In this document: positions 38,901-50,900 of the stretch, one piece after another
How positions within the stretch are numbered: position 1 is the first letter of the stretch
Layout: every line of letters begins with the position of its first letter
DNA from: Ditylenchus dipsaci
Taxonomy: Eukaryota > Nematoda > Chromadorea > Rhabditida > Anguinidae
DNA: 64,000 bases
Direction of reading: 5' to 3'
Assembly: GCA_004194705.1 (NCBI GenBank)
Contig: SADC01000284.1
Location: forward strand, 62,001 to 126,000
The notes under the pieces: generated by a model
Database searches by the model: none
What the model was told of the DNA's origin: nothing
Seen by the model: only the letters and a program-made list of their open reading frames with translations
Made by a program: the position numbers and the translations under genes

Positions 38901-41900
38901 TGGCTACACTTTGTCGTGTATATTGTCTAAAAATAGTCTGTCATAGAATGGCTCGAAAACACAATACCAAAGACACTATTTACAGTAGCTGACCGAGTAA
39001 TTTCAGACATGCTCAAGCCTGCGCTTTGACACACTTCGAGTTATGATGCGAATGATTTATGCAGTAGAGTCGGAGACACAGTTACGAAAAATCCTGAGTG
39101 AAGTTCCCTTGGCCATTTACATTTCAAGCACACTGTCTAGCAACAAGAGTTTGGGTGTGCTAGTGTCTGCCCTCCAGTTGGTGCATATCTTGCTTGAAAA
39201 AATACCTCATTTATATGTTCCGTTGCTGGAAGCCGAGGGTTTGTTCTTTCAAATTTTCTAATCATTTAACCTTTTTTAATATATGATTTAATTGCGAAAT
39301 TGAATAAATTACAAGCTAAAGTCTAATCAAAATCTAAATTAAAGACGAGAGAATTCTGTTTGTTGCATTTTTACTTAATTCCTCAATTCCACAAATACAG
39401 TTTTGGCAATCAGTATCTATACAGTTTTCGTACTATAAAAATCCTACTGGCCACAGTAATTATCGAAGTTTATAAAATACGTCACTGGATGTGTATTTTT
39501 CCTAAGCTGTACCTCAAATTTAGGTGTTTTCCACGAGATTCGCAAGCTAATGAAGCCTGTTGTTTCCAAACCAGCGACATCCTTTGCCTCAATGGTCACT
39601 TCCACATCTCATCGGGGTCATGAGAATAGTAGACGGCAGCCACAGCAATCTCAACCTCCACCTCCTTCACCGGCGTCCAATACTTCTGACTTGTCTTCTT
39701 ACTTGGTGGCAGCCTCCTCATCTGCTAACCAGCAGTTTAACCCCATGCAATCCCAGCATAATGCCTACTACCAACACCACACTCTCAGATCTCACCCTCA
39801 TCTGGATGTGGCGGCGAGCAACTCTGCCTTGCAACATTTCCAACAGCAGCTCCAAATGAGTCATGCCCAGCTGGCTGCCGCCGCTGGAGGGATGCTTGGT
39901 GGAGGTGGGGCTCAGGCCCATCCAACCAGCTTCTTCAATACTAACATGATGCCTAGTGTGATAAATCAAGGTAAGCTTTTATTTCACTGGGTCAGATAGC
40001 TGTCGCAGTTGACTGATAAATGTACCCAATAGTCAACTATTTTTATAACTTTTTCTGCATTTAGTCAACAACCCTAACATGCCAACTGCCGAAATGTTGA
40101 TGGCCAGAGCCCATGCTGCTTTCCCTAGTCTTTCATCAATGGCTTTGCCGGTTAGCACACATCTTAAAAAATACTTTATCTCAACCACCAAATCTTTATT
40201 TTAGCCACCATTGCCAGTTTACCTGCCCAGCTCCTCCAGTCAACAGCATCAGCAACAAATGGCTGCAGCAAGTGATGCTCTAGCAGCAGCTGCCACTGCT
40301 GCATTGGTGCCTCCGCCACCCAGTTCCTCCACTACCAACCACATGCCCAATTCATCTGCTTTGAAACAAGCCATTGTGGACAAACTGCAAGAGTTCGTAT
40401 CCACCGAGTCAGCATACATCATACGGAAATACACGGTCGGAGAGAATGCAATAAAGTATGGGACAGATAAGGGAAACACTGGAGATGGTCTGCTAGAGTT
40501 ACTGGCGGGCATAGCCCAGCAATTGAGCACTCACCACAGGGATGTGGGATGTGACCCTCTGAATGCACTCAAAAAGGTGTTGGTGGAGCACGAAATTAGT
40601 GCTTTCCAGCTCAACCATAGTGGCATTACTGCCGCACTAAACACTTACTTGACCGAACAGACAAATGTGGTGGTGCCACCTAGGAATTGCGCCTTAGACG
40701 ATTTGCTGCCTTGTTTATGATGCTGGATGTGAGTGAACCTTTTGAGGGTTTGCTGATAGTATCACTTTTGTTTTTGAAAATCAGCTAATTTCCCTGAGCT
40801 TTTCAGCTTTTTCATTTCAGACCCTTTCTAAAAATTCACAATTTTTCTAACACCGCTCGGCTGATTTTGATAAGTCAGTTCATTTTTGTGTCAAATTTTT
40901 CTGTTGTCTTGTTCTCTTTAATTTTACGGCCTTTTTTACAAAGTGATAAAACTATAGCGTAGCTCTACGATTCTAATTTTTAAAGAGGTATAACTGTTTG
41001 CAGATAAAAATGTAAAACAAAAAATTAAGATTATGGACTTACTCGGAAAATAATTTGGTTCTTACTTACTTTGTTCTATATTTTCAAAATATCTTAATAG
41101 CAATTATACCTCGTTAGAAACTAGAATCGCAGGACTACTACCGGGTGTCCCAAAAATACCCGACGGATTTTTAAACGGCTTTTTTAAGATGATTCTTGCA
41201 TCCAAAAATTGTTTCAATGATATCATTTTGTAGCTCTTTCCTTCCTCTTACGAATGGTATACAGTCAACTCTCGATACAGTATACCCTCGATATAGTGTA
41301 GACCTCGATATAGTGTATATTTTTCAACCTCATTTAGTCAGCTCTAAGTCAAACTGGCTTACTGTGCACCCTCGATATAGTGTAACCCTCGATATAGTGT
41401 ATATTTTTCCGATCCCCGCGAGCTACACTGTATCGAGAGTGGACTGTATAAAGTTTCATTAGAATATTTTAGAAAAGCTATTATTTGGCTACAAACACAT
41501 GTGAGGTCATTTTAGGATGTTGATAGGCATTTTTATTACTTTAACTGATCAAAATTTTTATTGGAGGTTCAAGCCACAGCAAAATAAGAGCACCATATTG
41601 TAGCGCAGTTCAAGATCTACAAAACCGACTTTACACAGTAGCTTTTGAAAATCTGGGTGTTGAGATTTGGCTTTTTTGAAAAAATTAATATCTTGAAAAA
41701 GTGACTAAAATTCCAAAAATTTGGAGAAAATTTGATTTTGGTCATTTTTCAAGATATTAATTTTTTTCACTTGATTTTACGGCACCCGTATAATCCCTAA
41801 GGTGTACTCTTATATTTTTCTTTGAAGAAGTGACCAATCGATGGTCGGAACATAATGCGTTTGAGTGTTAAAATAAATATAACTTTAGAAAAAACTTAAG

Positions 41901-44900
41901 AAAAAACATAGGCAATAGTAATAATTATCAAAACGTGATGTCTATATTCTGAATATGTTATAGGTATCCAGCGACCCTCCAGTACTCTTTACCTTGGTTC
42001 CTAAGGAAAAAAGCCGATTTTCGGTCAAAAATTATTTCGACCAGAAGATGTACGAGCACTTTATAAAAGCATCTTATTAAAGCATGTCTTTAAACAGCCA
42101 TAGAAGTTGAAAAACGCAATTTTAGTATAATCGCTCTGAGCTACTCCAACCATTAAATGAACCGGGAAAAATTTGACTTTTCGGTATCTTCGACTTTACG
42201 GCACTATTTTCCGGTCGAGACTCGACTGTACCCTATTAAAATCAGCTGAGCAGTGTTAGAGAAATTGTAAATTTTCAGAAAATACATAGAAAACGGTATC
42301 GACTATTTCGGTAATCAAAAAAACTTTAGCTTCTAGATTTCTATCTTTTGTATTTCAGGCGGATACTCTTGAACCACATATAAGCAGAAAAGAAAGTTTG
42401 GCTCCATTCGAACGCCTGGTCACCAAGGTTCTTTTGGCAATCGGTCAACTGGAGCAATTCCATGTCAAAATAACCAACCTAAGTGGGATCCAGTCGAGTG
42501 GAGGGGGTGGTACACCTATTAGCCATGCAACTGGAGCATCTGGTCTTTTGAATGCCTCAGCTCTGACTTCCACCACTTATTTGAGAGGAGCACAGGCTTT
42601 GCGTTTCTTCCAGACCCACCAGATCAAATGCAGTCTGAAGAGACATCCTTCTTGCAAGCAACTCAAGGAGTGGAGACATGGAAGGGGCTCCATCAAAGTC
42701 GACCCTTTCACGTCGATTTCAGCTATTGAACGCTACTTGGTAGACAGAGGCATTGGAGTGGCCAACCAGCCAGCTGAGGGCGACTCTTCCGACAATGAAG
42801 ACATCAGTGATGAAGAACAGGTTCGTCTTTTTACATTCAAATAAGAAAAATTTCGAAGTTATCCATATCAAGATATGTAAAAGATACTCCAACTCGGGTA
42901 TACTCGACAAGAATACGCAAAAGCTTTTTAATCGAAGTCCCCCTTCTTTGTCAGTTGACTCAACTCACTTTATAAGATAGCCCCTTCGATTTGATCCCTA
43001 TCTGTGTCCCACAACTTCTCCTCTGAATGTTGTTAATCAGTTTAATTCAAAAAGTCTCAATGACTACATTTTTTCCATCAATTCTAAAAAGAAGGCTAGA
43101 CTGACAAAGCCAAACGAAAGCCGTCAAAATATGGAATAAAAAGTGTTGGACCCAGTTGAAGACCAGAATATTCGGTCAAATAATTTGTCAACCGCAGGGT
43201 CTTTTTTTTGCAAAAGATAAAAAAAACTAAAAAAAATCTACTTACAATTCCCCAATTACAGGACCTGAGCTACCAGTCTTCAGCTGCCTCTTATAACGGA
43301 CGCATAGAGCTATATATTGGAGAGCAAAAGATCCCTTCAGACATTTCCATCCTTCAAGCCATCCGACAATTTTCTTTGCCGCATGAAGAGGATACACAAG
43401 AGACCATTCCATCATCCATCTGGATAACTGCTCACACCCTTTATTACAGAACAGCAGAGGCATCTGTAGCCAGCAATAGCACAGCAGTCGACCCATCCAT
43501 TTATATTGGGAGTGCTTCAGCCTCCAACTCTGGAGCCAGTTCCCCATCCACCTCCACCAGAAGTTCAACTGCCGCCGTTGTAGGAGGCTCTTCTAGTCGT
43601 ACTCTAGGAGCCACTTCATTTGCCCCTACCACAAGCAGCAGTGGGACGGCAGAAGCAACAGCAGTCAGCAGTGACAATATCAGTAGTAGGCCAGCATCCT
43701 CACCGCCAACCAGAAAAATGCCAAGAATGCATTACAAGTTGACTGGCTCTATTAGTGGGACAGCCAAAAAGACAAGTATTCAGCCAGCGTGACCAAGAAT
43801 AATGCTGTTTATAGAGGTTGACAATTACTGTTGCTTAATTCACATCTTATCATTTGTTTAGATGGTCATCCACCCAAAAGAGAGTGCCCCCTCGAGACTT
43901 ACTTAAAAAGTGAGCTTAGCCACGAGTTGAATGACCCTGCTGTGGGCTGTTTGATCTTATTAAAAACATTGTATGGATTGAACAAGTTTTGGTGGTCATT
44001 GTTTGATGGTGATCAGGACTACTACTCTCCACCCTCTCATTCTGCTATTCTACCTCTCAAGTTAGTTACCCCAAAGCTATAAGTAAAAATATATGTGTTG
44101 TTCAGTGTGTTCCATTCGTCCAAACTCAACTCCAAGGTCTCTCGCCAATTGTCAGACTTTTTGTCTGTGGCCACCCAGCAAATTCCCAAGTGGACAACTG
44201 ATCTCGTCAAAGCTGTGTAAGTTTTTGATATATTTGTCATCGATACCTTTCGCTTTTAACACTCCGACTCCCATGCGTGACCGACTCCCATGCCGTAAAA
44301 ACTGCCAATTTTAAGATTCTGACACTAGATCCGTGTTCATGTGAGAGTGTTCTGACGAAAACCATTTATACTTAAAAAAACTCTAAAAATTCAATTATGT
44401 GAATATTTTTGTTTCGAGAGGAATTTAAAATTTGACAGTAGGGTTTGGATTTAAAAAGTCGTTTTATAAGCAAATAAACCATGCTAAACATGAATATGAT
44501 GCCAGAATCTTAAAATTGAAAGTTTGCATTTCAAAGAAAGCAGATGATAGCTCTGGAAAATGACTTATTTTACAGAGACCACAACTCACCAGGAAAAATA
44601 CTTTCATAATTTTTTTTGTAGATTCAGAATCTCCATAAAATTTCCTACCAAACAATATCCTGTCTACACTAACAAGGGACACCCCCGAACTGTAAAATCA
44701 AATTCGCATATCCTGTTTTTCTTATAATGAAGAGCATAGTCGATTTACTATATAGGATCTCAATATTTTTTCCCCACAGAAAAAAAATAGAATGTGGAGA
44801 CTCGAGAAACATCGAGCCACAAACTACCTTGGTCCTCCCTGTGGATTTTTAAAAACGTATTTGTTTACAATCTACTCTTGATATGGTGACACCACAAAGG

Positions 44901-47900
44901 TTCGATCCTTACTAGTGTCCGACACTATTTCACACCCACATGTGAAAAAAAAGTGTTGCACCCAATTGGGAATTGAGCCTTTGGTGTTTCACTGTATTGA
45001 AGCTTGACTGTAGAAAGTATGTTTCGGAAAATCCACAGGGGCCAAGGCAATTTCGGTCTATTTTGACATGTTTCTCGAGTCTCCAGATTTGATTTTTTCT
45101 TTCTGTGGGGAAAAGTATTGAGATCCTATATAGTAAATCGACTATGCTCTTCATTATAAAAAACAGAATATGCAAATTCGATTTTACAGTTTGGGATGTC
45201 CTTTGTAAGTCTGTTGAGCGTAAAAAAGTTATAGATATCTGGAGATGAATCTTTATCAAAGGCTGAAATTTTAATCTTTAGCATGGTCGACCATGCTAAA
45301 CAAAAAAATATTTACACTTCGGAAAAAAATCTAAAAAAATAATCTTTGAATAATGTTTATCTCGAGAGGAATTTAAAATTTTACAATAGATTTTGGATCT
45401 GGAGAATAGTTACATAAGCAAATAGACCATTCTAAACACGAATCTTGTGTCAGAATTTTGAATTTAATAGTTTCAACTGCAAATGCAGTGAAGGTAAATG
45501 ATAGCTCTCAAAAATGACTTCTCTCACAGAGGTTATAACTCACCAGAAAAAAATATTTGTATAATTTTTTTTTGCGGTTTCAGTATCTTTGTAAAATTTT
45601 CTACAAAATATGATCCAATGTTTTCATTCAGTCTGTTGAGTGTGAAAGAAGTTATATTCATTTGGATAAAAGTCCTTATCTTATTATTTTCGTACTTTCG
45701 TGGCAAGACAAAAATGTAAAGCTTCAAACGCATGGGGATCGGAGTGTTAAACAGATGCTAAGCATGATTTGGCAGCTAAAACTTTTTAAGAAATAGTTTC
45801 GAACTTTTTCGAGTTAGGCAATGTAGCGTCGGCTATACTGATGCCCTCAAGCTGGCCAAGTATACTTTTGCCATATCTCGTTTTCGCCAAATATCGTTTT
45901 GCCGAAACGTATGTTTGGCGAATCTCCCTTTTTCCAAATCTTCCCTAGCCCCCAAGAGCTCGTGCCAATTTCTCGCCTCATTTCTTTCTCTACAACAACA
46001 TAAGCTCTGGAATTCGGCGCCAAATTTTAGTAATGTCCGAATATTCGCTATAATGAATTAGCACTCCTCCAACAAAAAGGCCCTTTTTCCCTTATTGATT
46101 TTTTGTGCAAAAAATTCTTCTGACAGTCTCAAAAACAATTTATTTACACTTCTTCAATTTTTTTATGATTTTTTTTTAAATGGTAAGAATAATATTTTTA
46201 CTCAGTCACCTAAGCTTATTTTTTTGAAAACCTTTTTAAATTAATTACGATAACGTATTTCAGGCCATTCGCTTTTCCATTCATCACACGCCGTAACTTG
46301 CTCTATTGCACCTCGTTTGGAAGAGACCGTAAGTTGTTAATGATTTTCTATTCATTTTGAAATACCTCAACATTTTCGCAGGAGCTTTAATGCATCTAGT
46401 GAATGAGGGCACTGGTGATGACCATGACGGAGAATCCACCAGCCGACTTATCCCTAGACTGGAAAGGCGGAAAGTATCCATCAACCGCACTAACTTGCTA
46501 AAAGATGCCCAGCAGACACTTACTCAATTGGGCTCTTCAAAGTAGGCTAACACCCTTTCGCAACAGCAACACCTATAAACCTTGATTTGTTTTCAGAGCT
46601 ATGCTTGAGGTGGGATTCGATGGCGAAGTGGGCACAGGTTTCGGACCCACACTCGAGTTCTACTCTACCCTTTCAAAGGAAATCCAGAAACATTCTCTAA
46701 AGCTGTGGTATGGAAAGGCTCAAAAATGTGCCGAGCATGAAATGGATGGTAAGTCATTTTAATTCTGTTAGCAAAGTTCTTATTTTTTTAAATAAATTAT
46801 TTACTTTAAAAAAGCCTCATTCCACTTTTTTTACCTGCTTGCGGATAAGGCTTTATTAAAGACTGCGGCTCTAAGAAAATCGAGCCGCAGCATTTGTTGA
46901 ACTATCGACTATATTAAATGGTTTCATTATAACGTCTGGAAGGCGGTGGATAGATGTTTAGCCACTTTTGTGTCATTTACGATTTCAATCCTTTTTATTT
47001 CGTTTTTAACCACGGGCTGAAAATGAGAAAAGAAAGAAAAAATACTGGCTTACCCTGCGCCTGAGACTTTGCCTAAGTTAAGATTAAAAAACGTGCACCA
47101 AACAGTCAAAAAATCGAAATTGAGAAGGCGAGAATTCAAACAGAATAACAGAAAACTAGCCAAACGCCTCTACTAGACTAATTAAAATTCTTTAATACCG
47201 TATTTCCTCTAATAAGCGCCCCCTCGACTTTGAGGGTCTGGATCTCAGTGTAGAAGCAATATTTTGCAAAGCTGTTTGATACGTTTTCTTAACTCCAACG
47301 AGCTTTACCGATTCCACTTTTTAGATTTTTGTTGAGCCCCCAAAATCTCGAAATCGAATTCCAAATTTTCCGATTTTTGGGGGTTTGAAAAATAAGCGCC
47401 CCGGGGCGCTTATTAGAGGAAATACGGTAATAAAGAATGTACAGGGCGCCGCAAGAAATTCCCCCAACTTCAAACAGCCTTTAACTTTTTATACTGACAC
47501 GTTTTCGATAAAAGATTTTTCATTCTGCTTCCGTTGAGTCCGCAATTCATTTGGTATATAGTGTCAGAAACACCATTTTTGCTTGACACCCCTGCGATTT
47601 GGACCTTGCCTATTCAATGACCATCCACTGTGGATGATCCACAGAACAAGACCTAAACCACTGGGGGTACCAAGCAAAAGGGGCGTTTGTCACATTATAT
47701 ATATATAATGAATTTCAAGGGATTACTTTTTCTCAAGGGAAGCCGAATGCAAAAAACTGTTTGTCATTGTCAAAAACTTACGGCTGTTTGAAGTCGGAGC
47801 AATTTCATGCGCCACTGTGTACTCTGATAAATTTTAAAATTTTTAGAATCCGGTGACAACGAGTACACAACTAGTGAGAACGGTCTGTACCCTTGCATCT

Positions 47901-50900
47901 ACCGCCCTGCTAGTTCCAAACAAATGGATGCTCGTCTCAAGAAATTTGAGTTCTTTGGCCGTTTGCTGGCCCAGTCCTTGCTGGACTCTAGAATGGTACT
48001 GGCTTTTCAAATACAAATGTTATGAATTTTTTTCAATCTTAAATGAGGTTTAGTTGGACATTCCCATAGCATCTACCTTTTTTAAGTGGGTGATTGGGGA
48101 AGAGAACTCTCTGGGACTGGACGACCTGGAGGTACTGGAACCGACCCTCTACAAATCTTTGCATAACATGTCCTCTATGAGTGAACTGGACTTTGATGGA
48201 CTGGACACGGTTGGTTATATTGGGAAGGAGAAGATTGGTGCAATTCAAATCGGTGCAAAAATAGCATTCGGCAATATTTGCCGAATGTGACCGACTATTT
48301 TTGCACCAATTTTTATTGCACCAATCTTCTCCTCCCGTTATATTGCGTGTAGTTTATACGTTATAATAATTTATTCTAGTATTTCTTGTTTCCTGGTGAA
48401 AACTCTTTTGAAATGGTCAAGGGAGGAAAGAATGCTCTTGTCCGGAAGTCCAACTTCAAGCAGTTTGTTGAGGTTGGTCATCGTTGTGGATCTTAGCAAC
48501 TATAAACATATCAACTATAGTCGTTTTCAGCTGGTATGCTATTGGAGACTGGTAGAGGGTGTTCGGCCCGAGATGGAGGCTGTCCGTCGAGGACTTCAGA
48601 CAGTTGTAAACACTGATTCATTGAAAATATTCTTTCCCGATGAGTTGGAACAGCTGTTTTGCGGCTGCCCTGAAAGTGGTCAAGATGACAAGATATGGTC
48701 TAAGTCAGCTCTGCAGCAAGCCATCCGACCTGACCACGGATTCTCGCATGACTCTGTGCAAATTGGATGGTTGGTCGAGATGCTCAACACCTATCCTAAT
48801 GAAAAGGTGAATTATTTATATGGCAAGTGCTGCCATTTGTGGATTTTCGGTTATTCTCCGAATTTTGACAAAAATATCACTATCCTAGACCATAGTGTTA
48901 CCATAGTGCATACCACATTCGATAAAATTATTTGTCGGCTGTTTGCTCAAAAAATACAAAATATTTGCAACTTTTGGGAAATTTTTGTATATTCGTGTAG
49001 AAAAATTGTTTTTCTACGCGAATATAAATTTTTTTACCAATATTTGCAATCATTTTGTAGATTTTTTATTGAAATCGATAAATTTGGGCAGGAGCAGCTT
49101 GCGACATTTCACATTGCGACAAATTCAAATTTCGACAATTGAGATTGCAACAATTCAAATTGCGACAAATTCGAATTGCGACAATTCAAATTGAAACAAT
49201 TCAAATTGCGACAATTTGAATTGCGACTGGCGATGGCTTTAAGTATATTGTTCTCAGTCTTCAAGATGTCTTTCTGGTCTTATTTCTTGATTAATTTTAA
49301 GGAAAATGACTTTTTTGGCACTTGTTTACATCCTACACTCAATGCTTACTTATACTTGATGCTTATGAAGGTTGACATTAACTAAATGTAAAGATATAGC
49401 CATGATGGTCATATTTTTCATATGATTTATCTTCTTAGACGGCTAATTTAACCAGCGCAGTACTAATAACAGCAACGAAAAAAAAAATTACAGCGTCCAA
49501 ATTTTTTCAGTTAGGCATTCTGGCAGTTGAATTTCCGCCAATGAAGATCGCGCACAGCAAAGTATTCCCTCGAAGGCGCACTCGACAGAAAGTCATCGAA
49601 CATCCACTGCAGAAGCCAAGCAGATTTCCTCTCTCAGTGTGATAGTTTTCCATATCTAGAAAATCAAACCAAAAATTACAATAGAAACACGTTGAACAGG
49701 AGCATATTTAGATGAAGGAACTATTCAAGACTCGGACTTTGAAATGTCGGCACTATTCTTGTTGGTACCCCCCAAATCATAGGATTTTTTTTTAAAATTT
49801 TTTAAGCTATTTTTTTAATTGTTTTGAACTGAAAATCATTATTAATGCTTTTTCTCATGGTATGTTTGTAAACGCTAACATTTTATTTCATTTTTCTAAA
49901 TCTTTTTTTCCTGGACACTGTCTAGTTGTAAAAAGCAAATTCTTAGATTGAAGCCATTTGATAAATTGGTCATCAGAAAAAGCCAAAACTTAATAAAGAA
50001 GCTTCGTATTGAATCCTTTTAACTCGTCCATGCTAAATTAACCACACCATTGTTCAATAAAAAGCATTAATAATGATTTTCAGTTCAAAACAATTCAAAA
50101 AATAGCTTAAAAATTTTGAAAAAAAATCCTATGATTTGGGGGGTACCAACAAGAATAGTGCCGAAATGTCGCAATTCAAATTGTCGCAATCTGATTTTGT
50201 CGCAATTTGAATTGTTTCAATTTGAATTGTCGCAATTTGAATTGTCGCAATTTGAATTTGTCGCAATTTGAATTGTCGCAATTTGAATTGTCGCAATTTG
50301 AATTGTCGCAATGTGAAATGTCGCAAGCTGCTCCTGCCCATAAATTTACCGATTTGGAACACTATCATCTCAACTTTTTTTACATTGCTTATTTCTATGA
50401 AGGCACTCTACCGACCTTCTTACAATGAAATTGACAAAATTTTTATAATTGGAATAAACCACCAAATTTATGAAATTCACATGGATTTTAATCACTCTAA
50501 GAGGAAGGTTGAAAACTTTACGGGCATGCCCCTTAATTAGAAACTTTATGATAAGCGATAAGCTAGAGAAGCTTGGTATATCTTCCTGAAATTTATATTG
50601 TATAAGAGAACCTCAATTTCTGGGCATAATCGAGCAACGGGCACAACGGGCAAATCGATATACCGTATTTTATTTAATGATATTCGAAGGGATTATTTTT
50701 AACTTCTGAAAAAGTAAAAAAGGGCAAGCATTTTTTCTGCCTCCTTCTGATCCGAAAGTGCCTTCTTTTTTGCTCAAAAGGGCCTTCTTATTATTTTTTT
50801 CCTTTTCGCCAAAGAAGCAAATATCTAAACAATTTGGTTGGCGTGTTGATTGCGTCTCAAAAATAGCCTTAACTGAAATATAAATAATTTTCAGCGTCGA

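Noticed and set aside
41148..41190. CCGGGTGTCCCAAAAATACC as a mariner terminus
   Set aside because: Only one end is visible; no partner inverted copy was found nearby.
44930..45259. Minus-strand frame of about 109 codons in TRIP12 intron 19
   Set aside because: It crosses the centre of a palindrome, has no splice context and no similarity to known proteins.
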